A DNA stretch of 7,696 nucleotides, taken from the NCBI GenBank assembly GCA_963545585.1, contig CAUUKX010000094.1, forward strand, positions 1 through 7,696, written 5' to 3'. The notes beneath the pieces were generated by a model. It saw only the letters and a list, made by a program, of their open reading frames with translations, was not told the origin of the DNA and ran no database searches. Shown here in pieces: positions 1 to 6,438 of the stretch. Made by a program: the position numbers and the translations under genes. Positions within the stretch are counted from its first letter, which is position 1, and the number at the start of each line of letters is the position of its first letter. The DNA comes from W11650 sp963545585 (GTDB taxonomy: Bacteria; Bacillota; Clostridia; Lachnospirales; Vallitaleaceae).

Positions 1-1324
1 TATAAAATTGATGCGGTGTTAGCTGTCATTTTGGAGAAGAATCAAAAGGATATGGTCATTAAACCGGAGTTTATTGGCGTAGAAGCAGCTAAGGCGATTG
101 CCTTAAAAGATGCGGGGCTGGGCGAGACGGCGCAGAAGGTGGTCTTTACTAAAGAGGAGCTAAGCCGCAATCAGGGCAAACCCTGCTATCTGCTGGAGTT
201 TTACACCGGTCAGCATGAGTACTTTTATAAAATTGATGCCAAAACCGGTGATATATGGGTGCGCCAGTGCTATATCCGGCTGGCAGAAGCCAAGCAGATT
301 GCGATAACAGATGCGGGCTGCAAGGATGAGGTAACCTTTATTCTGGAAGAGCTGGCAGCACCCGAAGGTGTTAAGACGCCATATTATCATTTGATTTTTG
401 CCAATGCGCAAAGTCAGTGGGAATATAAAATTGATGCGGTGTTAGCTGTCATTTTGGAGAAGAATCAAAAGGATATGGTCATTAAACCGGAGTTTATTGG
501 CGTAGAAGCAGCTAAGGCGATTGCCTTAAAAGATGCGGGGCTGGGCGAGACGGCGCAGAAGGTGGTCTTTACTAAAGAGGAGCTAAGCCGCAATCAGGGC
601 AAACCCTGCTATCTGCTGGAGTTTTACACCGGTCAGCATGAGTACTTTTATAAAATTGATGCCAAAACCGGTGATATATGGGTGCGCCAGTGCTATATCC
701 GGCTGGCAGAAGCCAAGCAGATTGCGATAACAGATGCGGGCTGCAAGGATGAGGTAACCTTTATTCTGGAAGAGCTGGCAGCACCCGAAGGTGTTAAGAC
801 GCCATATTATCATTTGATTTTTGCCAATGCGCAAAGTCAGTGGGAATATAAAATTGATGCGGTGTTAGCTGTCATTTTGGAGAAGAATCAAAAGGATATG
901 GTCATTAAACCGGAGTTTATTGGCGTAGAAGCAGCTAAGGCGATTGCCTTAAAAGATGCGGGGCTGGGCGAGACGGCGCAGAAGGTGGTCTTTACTAAAG
1001 AGGAGCTAAGCCGCAATCAGGGCAAACCCTGCTATCTGCTGGAGTTTTACACCGGTCAGCATGAGTACTTTTATAAAATTGATGCCAAAACCGGTGATAT
1101 ATGGGTGCGCCAGTGCTATATCCGGCTGGCAGAAGCCAAGCAGATTGCGATAACAGATGCGGGCTGCAAGGATGAGGTAACCTTTATTCTGGAAGAGCTG
1201 GCAGCACCCGAAGGTGTTAAGACGCCATATTATCATTTGATTTTTGCCAATGCGCAAAGTCAGTGGGAATATAAAATTGATGCGGTGTTAGCTGTCATTT
1301 TGGAGAAGAATCAAAAGGATATGG
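1..1324 (+). repeat. Perfect 423-bp tandem repeat, three copies plus 55 bp of a fourth
   Basis: Copies begin at 1, 424, 847 and 1270 with a constant 423-bp period, and I found no mismatch on line-by-line comparison. Identity stops after base 1324, where the fourth copy changes from the repeat ('GATATGG' then TCATTAAACC) to the unique tail (GAAATAAGC). The period is 141 codons, so the reading frame is preserved. Within each unit a 14-bp stretch (TATAAAATTGATGC, at 1 and 226) is shared by the ends of the two PepSY modules, a possible seed for unequal exchange. Because the array runs into the left edge, three copies is a minimum. Confidence 0.97.
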
Positions 1325-1446
1325 GAAATAAGCTGAAGTCGGAATCTTCCTCAGAGCCAGATAGGCAGGAAAGCTGGGAAAGCCGGGAAACTTCAGTGCC
1401 TGCACCCGCATCGAAACCAGAGTCAAATAAAAAGTTGAGACCATAA
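1..1446 (+). CDS. PepSY-repeat protein, 5'-partial (at least six PepSY-like domains)
   Basis: The frame is open from base 1, so the gene begins upstream; the GTG at 16 is an internal Val codon of the repeat (its equivalents at 439 and 862 are also internal), not a start. The visible 481 residues are three identical 141-residue units plus 18 residues of a fourth. Each unit holds two PepSY-like modules of the form 'EAK-IAL-DAG ... TKEEL ... YLLEF ... YKIDA-TGDIW': module A at about unit residues 24-87 and module B at about 88-146, running into the next unit. The tail (residues 442-481) is low-complexity and rich in Ser, Glu, Pro and Lys. PepSY domains are small alpha/beta folds found mostly in exported or membrane proteins, often linked to peptidase inhibition or folding. 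The signal peptide or anchor would lie outside the window. Export is inferred. No catalytic residues are visible. The terminator-like palindrome follows about 125 bp after the stop. Confidence 0.85.
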   Translation, partial: YKIDAVLAVILEKNQKDMVIKPEFIGVEAAKAIALKDAGLGETAQKVVFTKEELSRNQGKPCYLLEFYTGQHEYFYKIDAKTGDIWVRQCYIRLAEAKQIAITDAGCKDEVTFILEELAAPEGVKTPYYHLIFANAQSQWEYKIDAVLAVILEKNQKDMVIKPEFIGVEAAKAIALKDAGLGETAQKVVFTKEELSRNQGKPCYLLEFYTGQHEYFYKIDAKTGDIWVRQCYIRLAEAKQIAITDAGCKDEVTFILEELAAPEGVKTPYYHLIFANAQSQWEYKIDAVLAVILEKNQKDMVIKPEFIGVEAAKAIALKDAGLGETAQKVVFTKEELSRNQGKPCYLLEFYTGQHEYFYKIDAKTGDIWVRQCYIRLAEAKQIAITDAGCKDEVTFILEELAAPEGVKTPYYHLIFANAQSQWEYKIDAVLAVILEKNQKDMGNKLKSESSSEPDRQESWESRETSVPAPASKPESNKKLRP

Positions 1447-1550
1447 TCAATTTTCCCATGTTCTGCAAAAATAGAACGCTTTTATAGGTAGACCGCCCGT
1501 CTGGGCAAAAGTGCGAAGCACTTCAATCAGGGGAAAGTTGAGACCATAAT
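1431..1550 (+). repeat. 17-bp direct repeat flanking an 86-bp structured segment
   Basis: AAAGTTGAGACCATAAT occurs at 1431-1447, where it encodes the last residues and stop codon of the PepSY gene, and again exactly at 1534-1550. The 86 bp between them contain three short potential hairpins: GTTCT/AGAAC near 1460-1480, GCCC/GGGC near 1495-1506, and AAGTGC-GAA-GCACTT at 1509-1523. It could be a small insertion with a long target duplication, or a local duplication. I do not recognise a named element. Confidence 0.7.
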
Positions 1551-1569
1551 AATTGTAAGCAGGAAATAT

Positions 1570-1676
1570 AAAAAGGGCTGTTGCACTTTAAGATTTTTAC
1601 ACAAGATTTAGGAAAAATCTTTGCGATCTATCGCAATATCTTGTGTAAAATCTGGATTTTGCAACAGCCCCTTTTT
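1570..1676. terminator. Bidirectional terminator-like long palindrome, possible MITE or IS remnant
   Basis: Outer arms are AAAAAGGGCTGTTGCA (1570-1585) and TGCAACAGCCC-C-TTTTT (1660-1676), complementary apart from one bulged C. Inner arms at 1591-1607 and 1638-1653 pair over 16 bp with one extra T. The apex has a further 7-bp stem, TTGCGAT/ATCGCAA (1621-1636). Both strands end in a run of five T after the GC-rich stem, which suits a terminator shared by the PepSY gene (stop at 1446) and the opposing gene (stop at 1675-1677, which overlaps the right arm). The length of about 107 bp and the GGGCTGTTGCA ends are more than a simple terminator needs and resemble insertion-sequence terminal repeats from memory; that part is inference. 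Confidence 0.75.
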
Positions 1677-3363
1677 ACAGCTTAAAATACCGGACAGTTT
1701 GATCCTGCCATGACCAGATGATCAGTTCATCTCCGTTTAAAGCAAAGTCAATATCTTTGTTGTCCGAGCGAAAAGCGGCGTAAGCAATGCCGCTTCTGTC
1801 GCAGACAATGATATAGGGTTTGCCCTGATACAAGGTATGATAGACAAAATACTTGTCGCTCCGCTGCCATTTGCCGGCGTCGGTTGACAAGTGCTCCCAC
1901 TTGCCGCCCCGGCTACGGCAGAAGGAGTAGGAACTTGTTCCAGCAATGGGCAGTGCCCAGATACAAGTACCGTCAGCGACGGAGATAGAGGAGAAACCTA
2001 CCGGCAGTTCAACAAACACTTCGTTTTGGCCAGTTATTAAGTTCAGCCGGAGCAGGCTTGCCTTTTGGTCGGCGGTAGTGTAATAAATCGCATCTTTATC
2101 GGTAAAAAATTGCTCAACGGCGGCGGTTAATTTTTTATGATGATTGGTTTTTAAATTAATTTGATAAAGACCGCTGCCATCTTTGTCTTGAACCGAAGCA
2201 TACAGGTAATCGCCTTGAATACAGTATTTTTTGTTGCCGTCGCCAATGCTGTAATATTTATCGGGCAAGCCCATAGTTTTGATTTCGCCCTGCTGATTCA
2301 TCAGGATCAGTCCGGGCTGAGGGCCAGCCACGCTGAACAGTCGGCCGAGCCACTCACCCTGATAAGGCAGGAGCCATTCAAAGCGCCGCTGGCATATCAG
2401 ACGGCTGCTGCCGCTGTCCGGCAGAAAATACTGCCACTCGGTGCCCATAATGGCTCCGCCAAAATGAGAGGTAAAGAGCAGATCGTTATTCGCCAGCAGC
2501 CAAGGGTAATGAAAGCCGTTGCTTTGACCGGGAACTTTAACACTGCCGATTTTTTCTGCGCTGCCGTTTAGAGGTCGTCGCCAAAAATCAACAGAACCAT
2601 TCTGACTACTTTGGCCTTGGGTAACAAAATAAAAGAGCAGGCCATTTTTATAAACAATTGGGTCGGCAAAAGCGTTTTTAGGGAGAACAATACTTTGCAT
2701 TTCTTTTAGCGGCGGGAGTGATGACGGAGCGGGATTGAGCGCTGGAATCTGTTCCAGCAAATTCTGGGGTTTTTCTTCTTCCCAATGACCCTCATAACCG
2801 CTGCTGCGGATATCCAGTCCGTTTTCGGCGGTAAAGCAATAGTTTAAACCCAAAAGCTCAACTGCCATATGCCAGGTCAGCGGCAGATAAGTTATATTTC
2901 TGAAGTTTAAAATCGGATAGGGCTGATTGTTTAAATCCAGCAGTTGGCCATTGATGCTGATCGGATACCAAACCGGCTGAGCGGATAAGTTTTTATTGGG
3001 CATATCGCCGGCAGCGTTAAAGCTGGGGTCGGCATAAGAAAGAGTGATTGACCAAGGCGACGAAATCGACAGCATGGATTTTTCTTCGATCCAGTGTGTC
3101 ATCAGGTTTAAAAGTCTACTATGGCTCTGCGTCATCGGCAGATAGGAAATGCCCTGATAAACGAGGATTGGGAAATATGCGTTCTTTTGCTGCCGAAGCA
3201 GCACGCCGTTTAAGCGAATCGGAAAATCAGCCACGCTGACCGGTACTTTAGCTGGCACGGCGGCGGAGAGCGGAACATTCATGTGCAGCACAGAAAAGAC
3301 CAGAAAAAAAGCAAGTAACTGTCGAAAGTGCGAAGTTGACCGGTTTTGATTAAGTATCTTCAT
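1675..3363 (-). CDS. Secreted protein with two copper-amine-oxidase-N-like domains and a C-terminal beta-propeller-like region
   Basis: The 562-residue product starts with a typical Sec signal peptide: basic N-region, hydrophobic stretch LLAFFLVFSVL at about 16-26, and likely cleavage near the SAA-VPA segment around residues 33-38. Two modules of the type 'PI-LNG ... PYPIL-Y--ITYLPLT' follow, at about 47-102 and 132-187, matching the copper amine oxidase N-terminal-like domain common in Clostridial surface proteins (not the enzyme itself). A Pro/Glu-rich linker spans about 193-225. The rest has repeated strand patterns ('IVYKNGLLFYF', 'CIQGDYLYASV', 'DKDAIYYTT', 'ALNGDELIIWSW') like a six- or seven-bladed propeller of the DUF5050 sort. 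No catalytic motif is visible. The ATG at 3361-3363 has an excellent ribosome binding site. It is convergent with the PepSY gene and probably transcribed from the promoter near 3528-3555 together with the short Phd-like ORF. Exact function unknown. Confidence 0.85.
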   Translation of the reverse strand: MKILNQNRSTSHFRQLLAFFLVFSVLHMNVPLSAAVPAKVPVSVADFPIRLNGVLLRQQKNAYFPILVYQGISYLPMTQSHSRLLNLMTHWIEEKSMLSISSPWSITLSYADPSFNAAGDMPNKNLSAQPVWYPISINGQLLDLNNQPYPILNFRNITYLPLTWHMAVELLGLNYCFTAENGLDIRSSGYEGHWEEEKPQNLLEQIPALNPAPSSLPPLKEMQSIVLPKNAFADPIVYKNGLLFYFVTQGQSSQNGSVDFWRRPLNGSAEKIGSVKVPGQSNGFHYPWLLANNDLLFTSHFGGAIMGTEWQYFLPDSGSSRLICQRRFEWLLPYQGEWLGRLFSVAGPQPGLILMNQQGEIKTMGLPDKYYSIGDGNKKYCIQGDYLYASVQDKDGSGLYQINLKTNHHKKLTAAVEQFFTDKDAIYYTTADQKASLLRLNLITGQNEVFVELPVGFSSISVADGTCIWALPIAGTSSYSFCRSRGGKWEHLSTDAGKWQRSDKYFVYHTLYQGKPYIIVCDRSGIAYAAFRSDNKDIDFALNGDELIIWSWQDQTVRYFKL

Positions 3364-3367
3364 AATG

Positions 3368-3374
3368 ACCTCCT
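3368..3374 (-). promoter_or_regulatory. Ribosome binding site of the propeller gene
   Basis: AGGAGGT read on the minus strand, four bases before the ATG at 3363. It fixes the start used here and lies 30 bases after the stop of the upstream short ORF, so each of the two reading frames has its own site. Confidence 0.8.
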
Positions 3375-3404
3375 GTCTCGGTATTTGGCTGGTTGGCTGA
3401 TGGA

Positions 3405-3479
3405 TTACTCAATTTGTACAGCTGCTAATTCCAGATATTTGCCGAGATTGGTTTTAAATTCGGTTGCGGTCACAATCAT
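3405..3479 (-). pseudogene. Truncated Phd/YefM-family antitoxin (24 codons)
   Basis: Read on the minus strand from the ATG at 3479, the peptide begins MIVTATEFKTNLGKYLELA, then A-V-Q-I-E and a TAA at 3405-3407. This is the conserved N-terminal strand and first helix of the Phd/YefM (prevent-host-death) type II antitoxin family, whose members are normally about 60-90 residues. The conserved continuation (an 'I-ITKNGKPVA'-like segment) is missing in all three frames downstream, and no toxin gene follows. It keeps an intact ribosome binding site and a strong promoter. The next gene starts 41 bases after its stop. It is most likely a deletion remnant of a toxin-antitoxin operon whose promoter now serves the secreted-protein gene; alternatively it is a translated leader peptide. 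Family recognition is from memory of the motif, not from a search. Confidence 0.75.
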
Positions 3480-3486
3480 GGTTAGC

Positions 3487-3493
3487 ACCTCCT
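3487..3493 (-). promoter_or_regulatory. Ribosome binding site of the truncated antitoxin
   Basis: AGGAGGT on the minus strand, seven bases before the ATG at 3479: ideal spacing and a perfect core. It supports real translation of the short ORF. Confidence 0.8.
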
Positions 3494-3497
3494 GACT

Positions 3498-3541
3498 ACA
3501 TTATAATGTGAAACCTTCCCTATTATCATTATACTGAAACC
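3498..3541 (-). repeat. Duplicated promoter-core motif and 12-bp palindrome (possible operator)
   Basis: On the minus strand, GGTTTCA-G-TATAATG (3541-3527) is followed by GGTTTCA-CAT-TATAATG (3515-3499): the same two blocks with a 1- or 3-bp gap. ACATTATAATGT at 3498-3509 is a perfect 12-bp palindrome just downstream of the expected transcription start. Toxin-antitoxin operons are usually autorepressed at such sites, so this may be the old operator; that is inference. Confidence 0.5.
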
Positions 3542-3555
3542 GTACAAAAAGTCAA
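3528..3555 (-). promoter_or_regulatory. SigA-type promoter for the antitoxin remnant and propeller gene
   Basis: On the minus strand, TTGACT (3550-3555), a 16-bp spacer, then TATAAT (3528-3533). The expected start of transcription is near 3521, giving a leader of about 40 bases before the short ORF. A second TATAAT lies at 3500-3505, with only a poor -35 (TGATAA) in front of it. Confidence 0.7.
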
Positions 3556-3688
3556 ATAAAACAAGCAAGGCATCAGCTGAGGAGAACCTTGAAACACTGC
3601 ATGCGCAATATGTTTCTGAAATTGAATGGCAAACCAAAATATCCGCTTGCGGGAATCGTTTCGACAAAATTTTATCGGGGAATTGGGT

Positions 3689-3716
3689 TTGCAGGGGTGG
3701 AAAAGTATGCTACTAT
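3689..3716 (+). promoter_or_regulatory. Probable nrdA promoter (extended -10)
   Basis: TTGCAG (3689-3694), a 16-bp spacer, and TACTAT (3711-3716) preceded by TG at 3708-3709, an extended -10. The predicted transcript would start near 3723 and have a leader of about 40 bases before the ATG at 3765. The rest of the divergent gap upstream (about 3556-3688) holds only weak features, such as a 6-bp stem GAAACA/TGTTTC at 3591-3616, and no gene I can support. Confidence 0.45.
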
Positions 3717-3753
3717 ATTAGAAAAAATATCAGACTTTTATAGCAAAAGATGG

Positions 3754-3762
3754 AAAGAGGAG
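3754..3762 (+). promoter_or_regulatory. Ribosome binding site that decides the nrdA start
   Basis: AAAGAGGAG lies two bases before the ATG at 3765 (four if GAGG at 3757-3760 is the core). The in-frame ATG at 3750 would place this site inside the coding sequence and has no comparable site of its own, so 3765 is preferred. Confidence 0.65.
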
Positions 3763-3764
3763 AA

Positions 3765-6305
3765 ATGGAAAAAATAAAGAAAATCAAAAAAAGAGACGGC
3801 AGTGTGGTTGATTTTGAGGTGAAAAAAATCGGAACTGCCATGGAGAAAGCATTTCATTCGGTGGGCGAGTCCGTTTCTTCCGAAGAGTTGACCGCTTTGA
3901 CGAATGCGGTGACGGAATTAATCCGGCAGCGCTTCGGAGCAGAAGGAGTTCCCGGCGTGGAAGAAGTACAGGATTTGGTTGAATTGACGCTGATTGACCG
4001 TAAATATTATTCGGTCGTCAAGGCATTTATTTTGTACCGGTCAGCTCACAATGACAAACGCCGGAAAATAGACGGATTTAAAGCATATATTCAGGATCCG
4101 GATACGCTGGCATTGATTAAGGGGATTGTCAAGGAGTTCCGTGCTGAGGAATATGATTTGAAATATTTGCTGGCCAAGTTAGAGAGCTTTGCTAAAAAGG
4201 AGATGACGGAAGAAGATTATTTGAAGGCGTTGATTCGGGGAGCCGCTGAGCTGACAGCCAAAGAAGCGCCGGATTGGGAGTTTATTGCCGGCCGCTTTCT
4301 GCGCCTTGGCCTGCAAAATGAAATTGATCAGGAAAATGCCCGGCACGGAGTGTTCAGCTTGCCGGAAAAAATCAAAAAATGGGAACAAATGGGACTATAC
4401 GGCGCTTATATCAGGAAAAATTACGGTAATGATGAAATCAGTCAGTTAGAAAGCTATCTGGTACCGGAAAGAGATGTCTTATTTACCTATTCGGCACTGG
4501 ATTTGCTGATGAAGCGCTATTTAATCAAAGATACCGACGGCCGTATTCTGGAAACTCCGCAGGAGATGTTTATGGGCATTGCCATGCATCTGGCGCTGCC
4601 GGAGGGCGAAAATCGAGTTAAATGGGCGAAAAAGATTTACGATATTTTAAGTAAATTGCAGGTTACGATGGCAACGCCGACCTTATCCAATGCCCGCAAG
4701 CCTTTTCATCAGCTTTCGTCCTGCTTTATCGACACGGTGCCGGATTCGTTAGAGGGCATTTATCGGTCGCTGGATAATTTTGCCCAAGTCAGCAAGCATG
4801 GCGGCGGTATGGGGATGTATTACGGCAAGGTCAGAGCGGCGGGGTCGGATATCCGCGGCTTTAAGGGCGTGGCCGGCGGTGTTATTCGCTGGGTGCGGCT
4901 GGCTAACGATACAGCGGTGGCGGTTGACCAGCTGGGTGTGCGCCAAGGCAGCGTGGCGGTTTATTTGGATGTCTGGCATAAGGACGTACCGGAGTTTTTA
5001 CAGCTGCGGACGAACAATGGCGACGACCGGATGAAGGCGCATGATGTGTTTCCGGGAATTTGCTATCCGGATCTGTTTTGGCGGCTGGCCAAGGAAAATA
5101 TTGACGCTGTCTGGTATATGATGTGCCCGCATGAGATTAAGACAGAAATGGGCTATGCCTTGGAGGATTTTTACGGCCAGCAGTGGGAGGAAAAATATTG
5201 GGAATGTGTTAAAAACCACCGAATTTCCAAGCGGACGATGTCGGTTAAGGAGATGGTCAGGCTGATTATAAGGAGTGTGATTGAAACGGGAACGCCGTTT
5301 GCTTTTAACCGTGATACGGTCAATCGCTTAAACCCGAATAAGCATCAGGGTATGGTTTATTCCTCGAACTTATGCACGGAAATTATGCAGAATATGAAAG
5401 AGATTCGCTCGCTGGAGACGGAGATTGTAACGGATGGCGGGGAAAGCATCGTGCAGACGAAAACAGCAGCCGGGGATTTTGTGGTTTGTAATCTGGCGTC
5501 GCTCGTGTTAGGGAATTTAAATCTGGATTCGGAGCAGGAATTGGAGGAAGTGGTTACCACTGCTGTCCGGGCGCTGGATAATGTTATTGATTTAAATTAT
5601 TATCCGCTGCCCTATGCCGCAATTACCAATCAAAAATACCGGGCAATCGGCCTGGGCACCAGTGGCTATCATCATGCCTTGGCGCAGCGGGGGATGGCTT
5701 TCAGCTCGGAGGCACATTTGCGCTATATGGACGAGGTGTATGAAAAAATTAATTATTATGCAATTAAAGCCAGTTCCGATTTGGCGGCCGAAAAAGGGAG
5801 CTATGCTTATTTTGCCGGTAGTGAGTGGCAGGATGGCCGGTATTTTGAGCGGCGTGGCTATGTTTCGGACAAATGGCAGGCGTTAAAAGGCAAGGTGGCG
5901 AAGCAGGGACTGCACAACGGCTATTTGCTAGCGGTGGCGCCGACCGGATCGACTTCGATCATTGCCGGAACGACAGCTGGGGTTGACCCGGTTATGAGCC
6001 GGTATTTTCTGGAAGAAAAGAAGGGAGCAATCATTCCGCGGGTGGCACCGGGACTGAACGCCGAGACTTTTTGGCTGTATGAAAACGCACACGATATTGA
6101 CCAAAACTGGGTTGTTCGTTCGGCGAGTATCCGCCAGCGCCATATCGACCAGGGACAGTCGGTTAATTTTTATATTACCAATGATTTTACGATGAAGCGA
6201 ATTTTAAACCTTTATTTGCGAGCATGGGAAGAAGGCGTAAAGAGCATTTATTATGTCCGCAGCAAATCGCTGGAGGTGGAGCAGTGCGACAGCTGCTCGG
6301 CGTAG
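3765..6305 (+). CDS. nrdA: Ribonucleoside-diphosphate reductase, class I (Ia-type), alpha subunit
   Basis: The 846-residue product is the catalytic large subunit of cytoplasmic class I ribonucleotide reductase, which converts ribonucleoside diphosphates to deoxyribonucleotides using the radical made by NrdB. Residues about 2-95 form an ATP-cone ('KIKKRDGSVVDFEVKKI'), the allosteric activity site that marks NrdA rather than NrdE. Catalytic features are all present: Cys320 in 'QLSSCFID' and Cys575 in 'VVCNLAS' (the substrate-reducing pair), Asn535-Cys537-Glu539 in 'SSNLCTEI' (thiyl radical Cys537), and the radical-transfer tyrosines Tyr829-Tyr830 in 'SIYYVRS'. The GGG-MGM motif at 346-351 and 'PTGSTS' at 726-731 also match the family. 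The C-terminal tail ends CDSCSA, giving the re-reducing cysteine pair Cys841/Cys844. Start chosen at 3765 by the ribosome binding site. nrdB follows after 133 bp, almost certainly in the same transcript. Confidence 0.97.
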   Translation: MEKIKKIKKRDGSVVDFEVKKIGTAMEKAFHSVGESVSSEELTALTNAVTELIRQRFGAEGVPGVEEVQDLVELTLIDRKYYSVVKAFILYRSAHNDKRRKIDGFKAYIQDPDTLALIKGIVKEFRAEEYDLKYLLAKLESFAKKEMTEEDYLKALIRGAAELTAKEAPDWEFIAGRFLRLGLQNEIDQENARHGVFSLPEKIKKWEQMGLYGAYIRKNYGNDEISQLESYLVPERDVLFTYSALDLLMKRYLIKDTDGRILETPQEMFMGIAMHLALPEGENRVKWAKKIYDILSKLQVTMATPTLSNARKPFHQLSSCFIDTVPDSLEGIYRSLDNFAQVSKHGGGMGMYYGKVRAAGSDIRGFKGVAGGVIRWVRLANDTAVAVDQLGVRQGSVAVYLDVWHKDVPEFLQLRTNNGDDRMKAHDVFPGICYPDLFWRLAKENIDAVWYMMCPHEIKTEMGYALEDFYGQQWEEKYWECVKNHRISKRTMSVKEMVRLIIRSVIETGTPFAFNRDTVNRLNPNKHQGMVYSSNLCTEIMQNMKEIRSLETEIVTDGGESIVQTKTAAGDFVVCNLASLVLGNLNLDSEQELEEVVTTAVRALDNVIDLNYYPLPYAAITNQKYRAIGLGTSGYHHALAQRGMAFSSEAHLRYMDEVYEKINYYAIKASSDLAAEKGSYAYFAGSEWQDGRYFERRGYVSDKWQALKGKVAKQGLHNGYLLAVAPTGSTSIIAGTTAGVDPVMSRYFLEEKKGAIIPRVAPGLNAETFWLYENAHDIDQNWVVRSASIRQRHIDQGQSVNFYITNDFTMKRILNLYLRAWEEGVKSIYYVRSKSLEVEQCDSCSA

Positions 6306-6438
6306 CAGGATAAAAAGTGCTTTTTTGTTCCCGCAATTTGCATATCGTAAAGCACTGCGCAGGTGGGGCATCCGTCCGGTTTAAACAGACTATGTTGACA
6401 GACAGGGAAAAGAGAGAACATAACGAAAGGAGACAACA
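6306..6438 (+). other. nrdA-nrdB intergenic spacer with a long-loop stem
   Basis: The 133-bp gap contains a perfect 8-bp stem AGTGCTTT (6316-6323) / AAAGCACT (6349-6356) with a 25-base loop, and the palindrome GTTTAAAC at 6379-6386. There is no T-run after the stem, so it is not an intrinsic terminator; it may mark an mRNA processing or stability element. I see no gene here. Confidence 0.4.
6426..6432 (+). promoter_or_regulatory. Ribosome binding site fixing the GTG start of nrdB
   Basis: AAAGGAG followed by six bases and the GTG at 6439. The good spacing supports the rare GTG start, and there is no nearby in-frame ATG. Confidence 0.8.

Noticed and set aside
160..1257. Three identical 83-codon minus-strand ORFs (160-411, 583-834, 1006-1257)
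   Set aside because: They are antisense shadows of the PepSY repeat, repeated because the repeat is; no ribosome binding site or recognisable product.
1..1324. CRISPR-like or satellite repeat interpretation of the array
   Set aside because: The units are 423 bp, head-to-tail without spacers and coding throughout, so this is a protein-domain tandem duplication.
2161..2571. 136-codon plus-strand ORF opposite the propeller gene
   Set aside because: It starts at TTG, has no ribosome binding site, lies fully antisense to a well-supported gene and has no recognisable domain.
3712..3745. Possible NrdR boxes (CTATATTAG and CTTTTATAG, 22 bp apart) before nrdA
   Set aside because: Each is one base short of the usual box core and the spacing does not fit the common three-turn arrangement; too weak to call.
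3482..3777. Two ORFs of about 61-62 codons in the divergent gap (3482-3667 minus, 3589-3777 plus)
   Set aside because: Both lack a good start signal, overlap promoters or the nrdA start, and show no family resemblance.
6395..6424. TTGACA before nrdB as an internal promoter
   Set aside because: The matching -10 (CATAAC or ACATAA) is poor and transcription would begin within the nrdB ribosome binding site.
6251..6436. Minus-strand ORF with a glutaredoxin-like 'DGCPTC' stretch between nrdA and nrdB
   Set aside because: It is antisense to the nrdA end and to the operon direction, lacks the rest of a glutaredoxin fold and has no ribosome binding site; probably chance.
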